Below are positions 14,386-23,560 of a stretch of 57,340 nt of DNA, one piece after another. Below the pieces are notes generated by a model. That model was given only the letters and a program-made list of their open reading frames with translations, was not told the DNA's origin and ran no database searches. Position numbers and translations under genes: made by a program. The stretch's first letter is position 1, and each line of letters starts with the position of its first letter. Source of the DNA: Oscillospiraceae bacterium (GTDB taxonomy: Bacteria > Bacillota > Clostridia > Oscillospirales > CAG-272); the NCBI GenBank assembly GCA_015065295.1, contig SVQN01000008.1, forward strand, positions 1-57,340, written 5' to 3'.

Positions 14386-14886
14386 TCAGTTGATGTTCAG
14401 TGATGCGTCGTCCGCTCCCTTTTCCAGCGAACGAATTTCCACATAATACGAATAGTTTTCATTTACGTCGATCTTCACGCGGTCACCGACCTTTTTGCCG
14501 AGCAGCGTCTTCCCGAGCGGCGATTCCTTGCTGATAAGATCGTTCAAAACATCGTTGCGGAGCGTCGTGACGATGGTGATCGTGCGTTCTTCCTCGTCGT
14601 CCTCATACCAGATCGTCACATGGTCGAACAAATCCACGGTATCCTCGCCGGAATTCGCCACCTCGATCACGACCGCCGTTTCGATCATCGCCTTCAGATA
14701 GCGGATACGGCTGTAATTCCGGTTCAGTTCCCGCTTTGCACTGCGGTATTCATCGTTCTCGGACAAATCCCCGAGCGCACGGGTACGCGCGACTTCCTCC
14801 TTGAATTTCGGGGTCAGCACCGCCTGCCGGTACTCGATCTCCTCTTTCATTTTCTGTATATCGACCGCTGTCAGTTCGTCTTTCAT
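14386..14886 (-). CDS. greA: Transcription elongation factor GreA
   Basis: 166 residues. The N-terminal coiled coil contains the conserved acidic tip region (GDLSENDEYRSAKRE), and the C-terminal FKBP-like domain carries SPLGKTLLGKKVGD. GreA enters the RNA polymerase secondary channel and stimulates cleavage of backtracked RNA. The start at 14886 has AAGGAGAG just upstream and a promoter with 17-bp spacing behind it. The first residues (MKDELTAVDIQKMKEEIEYR) replace the more usual start, so it may be a second GreA-type paralogue; this cannot be settled from one window. Confidence 0.9.
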   Translation of the reverse strand: MKDELTAVDIQKMKEEIEYRQAVLTPKFKEEVARTRALGDLSENDEYRSAKRELNRNYSRIRYLKAMIETAVVIEVANSGEDTVDLFDHVTIWYEDDEEERTITIVTTLRNDVLNDLISKESPLGKTLLGKKVGDRVKIDVNENYSYYVEIRSLEKGADDASLNIN

Positions 14887-14919
14887 AGAACTCTCCTTCT
14901 CTCTTTGGATGATGCTTCC

Positions 14920-14948
14920 ATTATACCACACCATCCTCCGGAAATCAA
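14920..14948 (-). promoter_or_regulatory. Promoter of greA
   Basis: Minus strand: TTGATT (14943-14948), 17-bp spacer, TATAAT (14920-14925). The -35 lies in the T-tract of the preceding gene's terminator. Confidence 0.8.
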
Positions 14949-14976
14949 GAAAAACCACCGACAGAATCGGTGGTTT
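14946..14976 (-). terminator. Terminator of the two-helix membrane protein gene
   Basis: AAACCACCGA (14952-14961) pairs with TCGGTGGTTT (14967-14976). The minus-strand T-tract TTTTTCTTGATT merges with the greA -35 box. Confidence 0.8.
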
Positions 14977-14998
14977 GTTCTTATATGGAATTTTCGAT

Positions 14999-15802
14999 TC
15001 AGTTGCCGGCTTCTGCAGCAGCAGCGGCAGCGTCTGCAGCCTTTTCTGCTTCGACTCTTGCACGGAATTCCGCACGTCTCTGAGCAGCTTCTTCGGCTCT
15101 CTTTGCGAGTTCCTTCTGACGGGTAACGATCGCACGGGAGATCATGTCTGCGTACTTGTCAATGTCTGCGCCGTAGTCAACCGTCATTTCAAGTGCATTG
15201 GTACCGTCCGCCTTGAGGATACGGAAGATGTAGTACTTGACTTCGATGGTACGGTCGCCCTTCTTGGCTTCGTAAACTCTTTCTTCAAGTTCTGCCTTGT
15301 CGAGTTCGGTGAAGAAGTAGGAACCGGTGAAGTCTGCGTCGATGGTTTCATCGGTGAGGGAGAAGCGTCTGCCGAAAACAAACATCTTTTCACTGGTGAA
15401 GATCAGGTTGCAGCCTGCGAAGTAGTTGGTACGGTTTACACCGTCTGCGCCCTTCTTGAAGTAGAAGGGTTCTTCCTTTGCGAGGAAGTCGTAACCGCGG
15501 AGGTTAACCGGCTTGAGCATCTTGAGGAAGTTCTTTTCGTAAACTTCAAACTTCTTTTCGGAACGTTCCTGAAGGTTCTTGATACGTTCGGAAATCTGGA
15601 ACTCAAGGTCCGTATCCGTGGACTTGCCGCCGGAGGTGAATACAACGACTGCGAAGCCTACGATTGCCATGATGATGCCGGCAATTCTCATCCAGCGCAT
15701 CGTCATGCAGATGACACCGATGACAACGATCACCCAACCGATCAGTGCGGGAATGGAGACCGGCGGGGCGGTGAAATACTTAATATTTCGTTTTGTTTCC
15801 AT
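14999..15802 (-). CDS. Membrane protein of unknown function with charged coiled-coil tail
   Basis: 267 residues that I do not assign to a named family. Two adjacent transmembrane helices (about residues 17-36 and 38-56) give an N-in/C-in hairpin. They are followed by a helical stretch (about 65-95), a globular region of roughly 130 residues with FFTELDKAELEER, and a C-terminal Lys/Glu/Ala-rich helix ending in an alanine run. The soluble part is probably cytoplasmic. A role cannot be inferred from neighbours: greA lies downstream with its own promoter, and isocitrate dehydrogenase lies upstream. Confidence 0.75.
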   Translation of the reverse strand: METKRNIKYFTAPPVSIPALIGWVIVVIGVICMTMRWMRIAGIIMAIVGFAVVVFTSGGKSTDTDLEFQISERIKNLQERSEKKFEVYEKNFLKMLKPVNLRGYDFLAKEEPFYFKKGADGVNRTNYFAGCNLIFTSEKMFVFGRRFSLTDETIDADFTGSYFFTELDKAELEERVYEAKKGDRTIEVKYYIFRILKADGTNALEMTVDYGADIDKYADMISRAIVTRQKELAKRAEEAAQRRAEFRARVEAEKAADAAAAAAEAGN

Positions 15803-15923
15803 AACGACTCTCCGTTTTTCGAAAAAATTTTTTTGATGATAACGATATCGGACTCCATTATCAATACTTGTATGATATCACAAAAACGTCAATCTGTCAA
15901 GGGAAAAGGCGGATTTTATGAAG

Positions 15924-15947
15924 AAAAAGCACCGTCAGGTGCTTTTT
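15924..15947 (-). terminator. Terminator of the isocitrate dehydrogenase gene
   Basis: AAAAAGCACC (15924-15933) pairs with GGTGCTTTTT (15938-15947) around a 4-base loop, 30 bases past the icd stop. Confidence 0.8.
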
Positions 15948-15977
15948 CCTATGGATTCTGTCCGAAGGGACATTTTT

Positions 15978-17177
15978 TTACAGTCTTTCCGCGATTGCCT
16001 GAAGGAATTCCTTCGTGTTGACCTTCTTCTTGTTCTCCAGCCTGGACAGCAGATACAGGTCGCCGGTCATCACGCCGTCTTCGATGGTCTGAATCGTTGC
16101 CGCTTCGAGACGGTCTGCGAATGCCATGAGGTCCGCGTTTCCATCGAGTTCGCCGCGCTTGCGGAGTGCGCCCGTCCACGCAAAGATGGTCGCAACGCTG
16201 TTCGTGGAGGTTTCTTCCCCCTTCAGGTGCTTGTAGTAGTGACGCTGTACGGTACCGTGCGCCGCTTCGTATTCGTAATTGCCGTCCGGGGAAACGAGAA
16301 CGGAGGTCATCATGGCAAGGCTGCCGTATGCGGTCGCCACCATATCGCTCATAACGTCTCCGTCGTAGTTCTTGCACGCCCAGATGTAGCCGCCTTCGCT
16401 GCGGATCACGCGCGCAACCGCGTCGTCGATGAGGGTATAGAAGTATTCGATGCCCGCTTCTTCGAACTTTGTCTTGTATTCGGTTTCGTAGATTTCCGCC
16501 CAGATGTCCTTGAAGCGATGGTCGTACTTCTTGGAAATGGTATCCTTGGAAGCGAACCACAGATCCTGCTTCCTATCGAGCGCGAAGTTGAAGCAGCTTC
16601 TTGCAAAGCTCTTGATGGACGCATCCACGTTGTGAACGCCCTGCACGATGCCTGCGGAATCGCCGAACCTATGGATCAGTTCGCGGGTTTCGTTGCCGTT
16701 TTCATCCACGGAAACGAGATATGCGGTGGTGTTCGCCGGAACCTGCATTTCGGTGTTCTTGTAAACGTCGCCGTACGCGTGACGCGCGATGGTGATCGGC
16801 TTCGTCCACGTCGGGATGTAAGGCGTGATGCCCTTCACGATGATCGGGGTACGGAATACGGTACCGTCGAGGATCGCGCGGATGGTACCGTTCGGGGACT
16901 TCCACATTTCGTCGAGGTTGTACTCGGTCATGCGGGCAGCGTTCGGCGTGATGGTCGCGCACTTGACGGCAACGCCGTACTTTTTCGTTGCGTTCGCGGA
17001 GTCGATCGTTACCTGGTCTTTGGTCGCGTTGCGGTATTCGAGGCCGAGGTCGTAGTATTCGGTCTTGAGGTCAACGTAAGGGAGGATCAGAATATCCTTG
17101 ATCCACTGCCAGATGACTCTGGTCATTTCGTCCCCGTCCATCTCGACGAGGGGCGTTGTCATTTTGATTTTGTTCAT
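15978..17177 (-). CDS. icd: NADP-dependent isocitrate dehydrogenase
   Basis: 399 residues of the type that includes eukaryotic cytosolic enzymes: start with [14 protein letters not shown], then [16 protein letters not shown] and PIIVKGI, the catalytic region [15 protein letters not shown], metal-binding [13 protein letters not shown], and the coenzyme-site [11 protein letters not shown]. It converts isocitrate to 2-oxoglutarate + CO2 + NADPH. AAGGAG lies five bases before the ATG. It follows the aconitase gene on the same strand, separated by about 217 bases of R2/R3 repeat. The pair supplies 2-oxoglutarate, presumably for glutamate synthesis, since no other TCA gene is visible. Confidence 0.95.
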   Translation of the reverse strand: MNKIKMTTPLVEMDGDEMTRVIWQWIKDILILPYVDLKTEYYDLGLEYRNATKDQVTIDSANATKKYGVAVKCATITPNAARMTEYNLDEMWKSPNGTIRAILDGTVFRTPIIVKGITPYIPTWTKPITIARHAYGDVYKNTEMQVPANTTAYLVSVDENGNETRELIHRFGDSAGIVQGVHNVDASIKSFARSCFNFALDRKQDLWFASKDTISKKYDHRFKDIWAEIYETEYKTKFEEAGIEYFYTLIDDAVARVIRSEGGYIWACKNYDGDVMSDMVATAYGSLAMMTSVLVSPDGNYEYEAAHGTVQRHYYKHLKGEETSTNSVATIFAWTGALRKRGELDGNADLMAFADRLEAATIQTIEDGVMTGDLYLLSRLENKKKVNTKEFLQAIAERL

Positions 17178-17193
17178 ACTAACTCCTTATTTT

Positions 17194-17394
17194 GAGCTAA
17201 GAGCTAAGAGTGAATAGTGAATAACTAATCCCAAACGTCCGTCAAGCGAACAGACATAAAATTCAGCCAGCTATTCACTATTCAACGTGAGTTCGATGGA
17301 TATCTGCATCAACAACTTCACCCGTAGGGAGCGGTGAAGCCGTCAATATGGAATACCGTCGAACTCACGTTATTCACTTTTAGCTATTAGCTTT
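17194..17394. repeat. R2 stop-codon-rich palindrome interrupted by an R3 derivative
   Basis: The left arm is GAGCTAAGAGCTAAGAGTGAATAGTG-like and the right arm ATTCACTTTTAGCTATTAGC. An inner CAGACATAAA segment is shared with the copies at 47559 and 54711. The aconitase stop codon (TGA, 17395-17397) abuts and reads out of this repeat. The right arm is split by an 88-bp R3 derivative (17284-17371). Confidence 0.8.
17284..17371. mobile_element. R3 palindromic element, copy B (88-bp deletion derivative)
   Basis: The first 53 bases are the complement of the right end of copy A, and the last 35 are the complement of its left end; the middle is missing. It is flanked by ATTC on both sides (17280-17283, 17372-17375), and the uninterrupted sequence is seen in the R2 copy near 47640. 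No coding capacity. Confidence 0.8.
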
Positions 17395-19329
17395 TCACTT
17401 CAGATTTGCCTTTGTATAATCGAGAAGACCGCCGCAGAGCATGATGTCCTTCATACGGCTGCTGAGTTCGCACTTCACGGTGAACTGTGTGCCCTTGGTG
17501 ACATTCTTCACGACGATTTCGCCGCCGTTTTCGATGGCTGCACGGACGTCCGCAAGTTCCAGAACGTCGCTCTGTTCCACGGTGTCGTAATCCGCTTCGT
17601 TCACGAATTCGAGCGGGAGGATGCCGGCATTGATGAGGTTCTGACGGTGGATTCTTGCGAAGGACTTGACGATGACCGCCTTCACGCCGAGATACAGCGG
17701 AGCGAGTGCCGCGTGTTCACGGGAGGAACCCTGACCGTAGTTGGAGCCGCCGACGATGATGGACTGACCGAGTTCCTTCGCGCGCTTCGGGAAGGTTTCG
17801 TCGCAGACGGTGAAGCAGTGGTTGGAGATCGCCGGAATGTTCGAGCGGAGCGGGAGAATCTTCGCGCCTGCGGGCATGATGTGGTCGGTCGTGATATTGT
17901 CGCCGACCTTGAGGGAGCATTCCGCCTTGATCGTTTCGGCAAGCGGTGCGGTTTCCGGATAGCCCGCGATGTTGGGACCGTACTTGATTTCCACGGAATC
18001 CGCTTCGTCTGCGGGAGCCGGGAGGGTAATCATGTTGTCGTTGACGGTGAAGGTTTCCGGCAGCTTGAATTCGGGCATATCGCCGAGTTCGCGCGGGTCG
18101 CAGAGGTATCCGGCAATCGCGGATGCGGCGGCAACTTCCGGAGATACGAGGTAAATCTGACCGTCCTTGGTACCGCTTCTTCCTTCAAAGTTACGGTTGA
18201 AGGTACGGAGAGAGATACCCTTGGAGTTCGGGGACTGACCCATACCGATGCACGGGCCGCATGCCGATTCGAGAACTCTTGCACCCGCGTCGATCATCTT
18301 GGAGAGTGCGCCGTTTTCGGCGATCATATTGAGAACCTGCTTGGAGCCGGGAGCGATGGCGAGGGACACGTCCGGATGAACGGTCTTGCCGTCGAGGATA
18401 TACGCGACCTTGAGCATATCGTAAAGCGAACTGTTGGTGCAGGAGCCGATGCAGACCTGGTCGATCTTCATCCTGCCGATTTCGGTGATGGGCTTGACGT
18501 TGTCCGGAGAATGCGGGCAGGCTGCCATCGGAACAAGTTCGGAGAGGTTGATTTCGATGGTTTCGTCGTATTCCGCGTCCGGATCGGCGGACATGGGAAC
18601 GAAGACATTTTCTCTGCCCTCTGCCTTGAGGAATTCAAGGGTAACGTCGTCGGACGGGAAGATGGAGGTCGTCGCGCCGAGTTCCGCGCCCATGTTGGTG
18701 ATGGTCGCACGTTCGGGAACGGACAGCGTCTTTACGCCTTCGCCGGTATATTCGATGATTTTGCCGACGCCGCCCTTGACGGAGATACGGCGGAGCAGTT
18801 CGAGGATCACGTCCTTTGCGGCAACCCACGGAGAGAGCTTGCCGGTGAGGACGACATTGACGATCTTCGGGTAAGTGATATAGTACGCGCCGCCGCCCAT
18901 CGCAACGGCAACGTCAAGGCCGCCCGCGCCGATGGCGATCATGCCGATACCGCCGCCGGTCGGGGTATGGCTGTCGGAGCCGATGAGGGTTTTGCCCGGT
19001 GCGCCGAAGCGTTCGAGATGCACCTGATGGCAGATGCCGTTGCCGGGACGGGAGAAATAGATGCCGTGCTTCTTCGCACAGGAGGCGATGAAGCGGTGGT
19101 CGTCGGCGTTTTCAAAGCCGGACTGGAGGGTGTTGTGGTCGATGTAAGCGACGCTGCGCTCGGTGCGAACCTGCGGGATGCCCATCGCTTCGAATTCGAT
19201 ATAAGCCATGGTGCCGGTCGCGTCCTGCGTGAGGGTCTGGTCAATTTTCAGCCCGATTTCGGAGCCCTTCTTGAATTCCCCGTCCACGGTATGCGCTTTC
19301 AGAATTTTTTCAGCAAGTGTGAGTGCCAT
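17395..19329 (-). CDS. Aconitate hydratase
   Basis: 644 residues, the length of the compact bacterial/archaeal aconitase group. Fe-S cluster cysteines sit in GSCTNSS and CGPCIGMGQSP; the substrate-site GSDSHTPTGGGIG and the swivel-domain GGSNYGQGSSREHAALAP are intact. It isomerises citrate to isocitrate. A perfect-consensus promoter lies about 170 bases upstream, and the leader contains an R1 hairpin (19342-19407). The C-terminal TKANLK is followed by a stop codon lying at the edge of an R2 repeat. Next on the strand is icd. No citrate synthase gene is in the window. Confidence 0.95.
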   Translation of the reverse strand: MALTLAEKILKAHTVDGEFKKGSEIGLKIDQTLTQDATGTMAYIEFEAMGIPQVRTERSVAYIDHNTLQSGFENADDHRFIASCAKKHGIYFSRPGNGICHQVHLERFGAPGKTLIGSDSHTPTGGGIGMIAIGAGGLDVAVAMGGGAYYITYPKIVNVVLTGKLSPWVAAKDVILELLRRISVKGGVGKIIEYTGEGVKTLSVPERATITNMGAELGATTSIFPSDDVTLEFLKAEGRENVFVPMSADPDAEYDETIEINLSELVPMAACPHSPDNVKPITEIGRMKIDQVCIGSCTNSSLYDMLKVAYILDGKTVHPDVSLAIAPGSKQVLNMIAENGALSKMIDAGARVLESACGPCIGMGQSPNSKGISLRTFNRNFEGRSGTKDGQIYLVSPEVAAASAIAGYLCDPRELGDMPEFKLPETFTVNDNMITLPAPADEADSVEIKYGPNIAGYPETAPLAETIKAECSLKVGDNITTDHIMPAGAKILPLRSNIPAISNHCFTVCDETFPKRAKELGQSIIVGGSNYGQGSSREHAALAPLYLGVKAVIVKSFARIHRQNLINAGILPLEFVNEADYDTVEQSDVLELADVRAAIENGGEIVVKNVTKGTQFTVKCELSSRMKDIMLCGGLLDYTKANLK

Positions 19330-19341
19330 AGTGAAATAATG

Positions 19342-19407
19342 TTTCTCGGGGAAAACCTTTTTAAGGAAAAGGTTTTCCCCGAACCCCTTTCCAAAACCTT
19401 TTTATAC
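19342..19407 (-). repeat. R1 hairpin repeat, copy c (aconitase leader)
   Basis: TTTCTCGGGGAAAACC, loop, GGTTTTCCCCGAACCCCTTTCC. The outer GTTTGTACAAATTT follows at about 19422-19435. Unusually for the family, it lies in a 5' leader, 13 bases before the aconitase ATG, where the hairpin could affect translation. Confidence 0.85.
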
Positions 19408-19508
19408 GAATAATTTTTTTGAGTTTGTACAAATTTGGAGTTCGTCGAAATGAATTTTTATAAATCCGATTATTCAAAACCGGATTCAAATTCAAAATGA
19501 TGCTTATA

Positions 19509-19537
19509 ATTATACTACGTCCGCGTATATTTGTCAA
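19509..19537 (-). promoter_or_regulatory. Promoter of the aconitase gene
   Basis: Minus strand: TTGACA (19532-19537), 17-bp spacer, TATAAT (19509-19514). Perfect consensus. Confidence 0.85.
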
Positions 19538-19592
19538 CGCCATATTCCGAATGCAAAAAATGTTTACAAAAACGAAAATCCGCGCAAACATC

Positions 19593-19621
19593 TTGCGGAA
19601 TTCCGGGTTCTGTGCTACAAT
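19593..19621 (+). promoter_or_regulatory. Promoter of the beta-helix/methyltransferase/UroD-like operon
   Basis: TTGCGG (19593-19598), 17-bp spacer, TACAAT (19616-19621) with extended TGC. Confidence 0.7.
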
Positions 19622-19663
19622 GAAATCAACCAAAATCCATTGTTTCACAGAAAGGATTTTTCC

Positions 19664-21673
19664 ATGAACGAAATTCTGTTTTACGTCAGTCCATCCGGAT
19701 GTGACCAAAATGAAGGAAGCCGCGCGCTTCCATTCAAAACCATCGCACGGGCGCAGGAAGCCGCACGTCAGACCGACGCTCCCGTGACCGTGGAAGTTCT
19801 CGCCGGAACGTACCGCGAAACGCTCGTTTTTGATTCGCGCGACAGCGGCGACACCTACCGCACTTCCGAACAAGCCGTCATCACCGGCGGTCTGACCATT
19901 CCGTACGCGGACACGGCCGTTCCTTCCCCGGAAATTCTCGGACGACTGAATCCCGAAGCGGCAAAATGCGTCCGAGTGATCGATCTGAAGGCATACGGTA
20001 TTCTTCCGGATGCCTACGACACGCTGTTCCCGATCGGTTCCTACCATACCGCAGACAAATATGACGGCTGGCGCGACGGCATCAACATTGAAGTATTCGA
20101 GGATGACCGCCGCATGACCCTCGCACGTTATCCCGACACCGGTTATCTCAAGCTCGACGCGGTTCTCGATGTCGGCGATGTTGCGGAGTTTCCGCCGCAG
20201 AATTACTGGCGCGACTGGGCATCCCACCGGAATCCCCGCGGCGGTACCTACATCATGGACAAAGCGACCAACGAACGGGTCAGGACATGGAAGGACACCT
20301 CCACCGCATGGATGTTCGGCTACTTCTACTGGGACTGGGCGGACAGCTCCACGCCGGTTGCGGAAATCAACACCGTCAACCGCTATGTCAAGCCGCTCTT
20401 CGTCAGCCATTACGCGGCTCGTGCAGGTGCGCTGTACTACTTCTACAACATTCTCGAAGAACTTGATGTTCCGGGCGAATTCTATCTCGACCGCAAAAAC
20501 GGTCTGCTGTACGTCTACCCGTCCTCCGAAAATGCCGTATTTGACATTTCTCTTGCGACCGTACCGCTGATTCAGCTGAGCGGCGTAAACAATCTGACCC
20601 TCTCCGGCTTCACGATGACCTGTACCCGCGAATCCGCCGTTGTCGGCAGCGGAAGCGGCATCACCGTCGACGGACTTCTCATCAAGAACGTTGCCAGCCA
20701 CGGGGTTGTGCTGACCGGTTCGGACAATACGGTGAAAAACTGTGAAATCACCCGTACCGGACGCGGCGGCATCCATCTCACCGGCGGCGACCGTACGACG
20801 CTCACGCCCGGAAACAACCGCGCGGTGAACAACTACATCCACGACTTCTCGGAAGTTTACCAGACCTATCAGTCGGGCATCAATCTCAACGGCGTGGGCA
20901 ATGTCTGCGCGCACAACGAAATTTCCGGTTCGCCGCACATGGCCATCGGCTACGGCGGCAACGAACACCTCATTGAATACAACTACATCCACGACGTGGT
21001 TCTGCATTCGAGCGACGCGGGTGCGATCTATTCCGGCTACGACTGGGCGGGTCACGGCACGGTCATCCGGTACAACCTGCTGAAAACCATCGGCGGCGAG
21101 GGATTCTATCCGGACGGCATCTACTGGGACGACGGTCTTTCCGGTCAGACGGCGTACGGCAACATCCTGATCGACGTGAAGAAAAACGGCTTCCTCGTCG
21201 GCGGCGGACGCGACAACGTGGTACGCGACAACATCATCATCGGCGAAAGCAGAGCGCCGATTTCGTACGACGACCGCAACCGCGACGGCTTCGTCAACGG
21301 CGGATGGGCACATCAGTCGTGCGATACTCCGGATGCGCCGCACTGGAAGAAGCTCGAACAGGTTCCGTACACGAGCGAACTGTGGGCGGCAAAATATCCG
21401 ACGCTCGCGCGGATTATCAAGGATTTCGACAAATTCAACGATCCCGATTTCCCGATCAATCCGGCGAACAGCGTTGTGGAAAACAACATTATTATTAATG
21501 CGGACGCGCGGTTCGGCTGGATGGCACAGTCGGTCTACGATTACAACGACATCGGCGAAAATTACACCTATCACAGCTGTGAAGAAGCCGGTCTGGACGC
21601 GGAAACGCTGAAATTCGTCACGCCGAGAGAAGGATTCCCGGACATTCCGGCGGACGAAATCGGCAGAAAATGA
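19664..21673 (+). CDS. Right-handed parallel beta-helix protein (polysaccharide-active enzyme candidate)
   Basis: 669 residues. The N-terminus FYVSPSGCDQNEGS...PFKTIARAQEAA is the DUF1565/pectate-lyase-like signature. A long series of beta-helix rungs follows from about residue 300 (NLTLSGFTM, NTVKNCEITRTGRGGIHLTGG, NNYIHDF, IEYNYIHDVV, VRDNIIIGE). Such folds cleave or epimerise polysaccharides; substrate and chemistry are unknown. There is no signal peptide, so it is probably cytosolic and acts on imported oligosaccharides. The ATG at 19664 has AAAGGA upstream. It opens a tight operon with a methyltransferase (9 bases downstream) and a UroD-like protein. A related but shorter-rung protein is at 33162-35294. 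Confidence 0.85.
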   Translation: MNEILFYVSPSGCDQNEGSRALPFKTIARAQEAARQTDAPVTVEVLAGTYRETLVFDSRDSGDTYRTSEQAVITGGLTIPYADTAVPSPEILGRLNPEAAKCVRVIDLKAYGILPDAYDTLFPIGSYHTADKYDGWRDGINIEVFEDDRRMTLARYPDTGYLKLDAVLDVGDVAEFPPQNYWRDWASHRNPRGGTYIMDKATNERVRTWKDTSTAWMFGYFYWDWADSSTPVAEINTVNRYVKPLFVSHYAARAGALYYFYNILEELDVPGEFYLDRKNGLLYVYPSSENAVFDISLATVPLIQLSGVNNLTLSGFTMTCTRESAVVGSGSGITVDGLLIKNVASHGVVLTGSDNTVKNCEITRTGRGGIHLTGGDRTTLTPGNNRAVNNYIHDFSEVYQTYQSGINLNGVGNVCAHNEISGSPHMAIGYGGNEHLIEYNYIHDVVLHSSDAGAIYSGYDWAGHGTVIRYNLLKTIGGEGFYPDGIYWDDGLSGQTAYGNILIDVKKNGFLVGGGRDNVVRDNIIIGESRAPISYDDRNRDGFVNGGWAHQSCDTPDAPHWKKLEQVPYTSELWAAKYPTLARIIKDFDKFNDPDFPINPANSVVENNIIINADARFGWMAQSVYDYNDIGENYTYHSCEEAGLDAETLKFVTPREGFPDIPADEIGRK

Positions 21674-21682
21674 GAGAAACCA

Positions 21683-22438
21683 ATGAATTATACCGAAATT
21701 AACGCAAAAACCATCGACCGGTGGGTGGACGAAGGCTGGGAATGGGGGATTCCGATCTCCCATGAACAGTTCCTCGCCGCCAAAAACGGCGAACTTTCCA
21801 TCGTCCTCACCCCCACCAAACCCGTTCCGTCCGACTGGTATCCGCCGCTTGAAGGATGCAGGGTTCTCGGACTGGCGGCAGGCGGCGGTCAGCAGATGCC
21901 GGTCTTCGCGGCACACGGCGCGGACTGCACCGTCCTCGACTATTCGGAACGTCAGCTTGAAAGTGAGCGCGAAGTTGCAAAGCGGGAAGGCTACGATATC
22001 AGCATCGTCCGTGCGGATATGACGAAACCGCTTCCGTTTGCGGACAACACGTTCGATCTGATCTTCCATCCGGTATCGAACTGCTATGTCGAGGAAGTCC
22101 TTCCGATCTGGCGCGAATGTTACCGCATTCTCAAACCGGGCGGCCGCCTGATGGCAGGGCTGGACAACGGCATGAACTTTCTCGTGGACATGGACAACGA
22201 CGAAAAGACGATCAAATATTCCCTGCCGTTCAATCCGCTGAAGGACAAGCAGCTTTTCGACGAACTTCAGGCAGCGGATGACGGGGTTCAGTTCTCCCAC
22301 ACCATCGAGGAACAGGTGCGCGGTCAGCTCAAAGCCGGGTTCCGTCTTCTCGACATCTACGAAGACACCAACGGCCGCGGATATCTGCACGAACACGGCG
22401 TCCCCTGCTTCTGGGCAACGCTGGCAATCAAAGACTAA
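21683..22438 (+). CDS. Class I SAM-dependent methyltransferase
   Basis: 251 residues. The SAM-binding motif I is VLGLAAGGGQQMP, followed by the acidic CTVLDYSERQLE loop, the RADMTKPLPFADNTFDLI motif and the RECYRILKPGGRLMAG strand. The fold is a standard Rossmann methyltransferase; the acceptor cannot be read from sequence. It starts nine bases after the beta-helix stop with only a weak ribosome binding site, suggesting translational coupling, and it precedes the UroD-like gene by 14 bases. The setting hints at modification of a sugar or small molecule handled by the same operon (inference). Confidence 0.85.
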   Translation: MNYTEINAKTIDRWVDEGWEWGIPISHEQFLAAKNGELSIVLTPTKPVPSDWYPPLEGCRVLGLAAGGGQQMPVFAAHGADCTVLDYSERQLESEREVAKREGYDISIVRADMTKPLPFADNTFDLIFHPVSNCYVEEVLPIWRECYRILKPGGRLMAGLDNGMNFLVDMDNDEKTIKYSLPFNPLKDKQLFDELQAADDGVQFSHTIEEQVRGQLKAGFRLLDIYEDTNGRGYLHEHGVPCFWATLAIKD

Positions 22439-22452
22439 AACAGGAGGCACTT

Positions 22453-23553
22453 ATGGTATCCCAGAAAGAAAAAGAACGCTATATGGCCATGATCGGTCAG
22501 GGCGGCAAGAGGATTCTCCACATGGAATGGTGGTCGAATCCCGATGCGGAAACCTACCTGACCGGCATCGACCATTACGACCGTCCCCGTGACTGCCGTC
22601 TGCGGCTGGCGGAGCTGTATCCGATGCTCAGTCTCCCGATCCCGGCGACCAACGAACCGATTCCGCGTCCGACGCTCGGCAATACCGGAAAAAGTTCCAA
22701 TCCCGATAAGCACACCGTCCGCTGGGGTGACAGCGAAACCGCCACCTTTGAACACGGCGAAAAATATTTCAAGACCGTGGAGGATGTCTTCAATTTCCAC
22801 CCGCTCGAACACGCGGACTTCTCGGAATGGAAGTTCGTTGTGGAAAACCGCGACTATTCCGACGAACAGAAGCTCTACGAAAGCTACCGCAGAGGCTATC
22901 CTGCCGAATGGGAAAAAGCACCGGAATTCTCTATGTCGTCCTGCGGCTTCTACAACACGACCATCATGTGGCCGATGCTGACGTTCGGCTGGGAAATGTT
23001 CCTCGCGTCCTGCCTCGACGAGGAATTCGAGCCGGTCATGGAGGAATTCGCGGAAATCAACCGCCGCGTCTTCCGTTCGTTTGCGAAGCTGCCGGTCAAT
23101 TTCTGCTCCTGCCACGACGATATTGCCATGACGAACGGCGCGATCTGCTCGCCGGAATGGATGAACAAGTACGTCTTCCCGCGCTACGAGGAATACTTCG
23201 GAATGCTCCGTGCCGCCGGAATCCGTCCCTATTCCGTTGCGGACGGCAAGGCGGACGTGTTCGTCGATGACCTCATCCGCTGCGGTTCGACCGGTCTGAT
23301 CTCCGAACCCTACTGCGACTACAAGGCAATGGCAAAGAAATACCCGGACATGATGATGGCCGGCGAAGGCGACAACCGCATCCTGACCTACGGCACCAAA
23401 GACGACATCCGCAAAATGGTGGAACGCATGGTCGAAACGGGCAAGATGTGCGGCGGCTACTTCATGTGCATCGGCAACCACATTCCGTGGAACGTCCCCG
23501 GCGAAAGCCTGAAATACTACTTCGACTACTCCGACAAGCTGGCTTGGAGATGA
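22453..23553 (+). CDS. Uroporphyrinogen-decarboxylase-family protein (not the haem enzyme)
   Basis: 366 residues of the URO-D/MtaA/CmuA superfamily, seen in the C-terminal half: FCSCHDDIAMTNG, a FPRYEEYFGMLRAAG segment, CGSTGLISEPYCDY and a GGYFMCIGNHIPWNVPGESL end. The arginine-rich substrate start typical of true HemE is missing. In gut bacteria these paralogues often occur with carbohydrate genes or corrinoid methyltransferases; here there is no corrinoid protein, and the reaction is unknown. AGGAGG precedes the ATG. It is the last gene of the operon, and an R1 hairpin follows directly. Confidence 0.8.
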   Translation: MVSQKEKERYMAMIGQGGKRILHMEWWSNPDAETYLTGIDHYDRPRDCRLRLAELYPMLSLPIPATNEPIPRPTLGNTGKSSNPDKHTVRWGDSETATFEHGEKYFKTVEDVFNFHPLEHADFSEWKFVVENRDYSDEQKLYESYRRGYPAEWEKAPEFSMSSCGFYNTTIMWPMLTFGWEMFLASCLDEEFEPVMEEFAEINRRVFRSFAKLPVNFCSCHDDIAMTNGAICSPEWMNKYVFPRYEEYFGMLRAAGIRPYSVADGKADVFVDDLIRCGSTGLISEPYCDYKAMAKKYPDMMMAGEGDNRILTYGTKDDIRKMVERMVETGKMCGGYFMCIGNHIPWNVPGESLKYYFDYSDKLAWR

Positions 23554-23560
23554 GTGGAAG

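Noticed and set aside
19361..22450. Very long open frame (over 1000 codons) on the minus strand opposite the beta-helix and methyltransferase genes
   Set aside because: It spans two well-recognised plus-strand genes and an R1 repeat, has no recognisable domains, and is explained by biased codon use in the real genes. Similar mirror frames opposite pckG (3612-5537) and the flavodiiron gene (6308-8089) were dropped for the same reason.
22453..23553. Haem biosynthesis HemE
   Set aside because: The N-terminal arginine-rich substrate motif is missing and no other tetrapyrrole gene is nearby. Only the superfamily assignment is supported.
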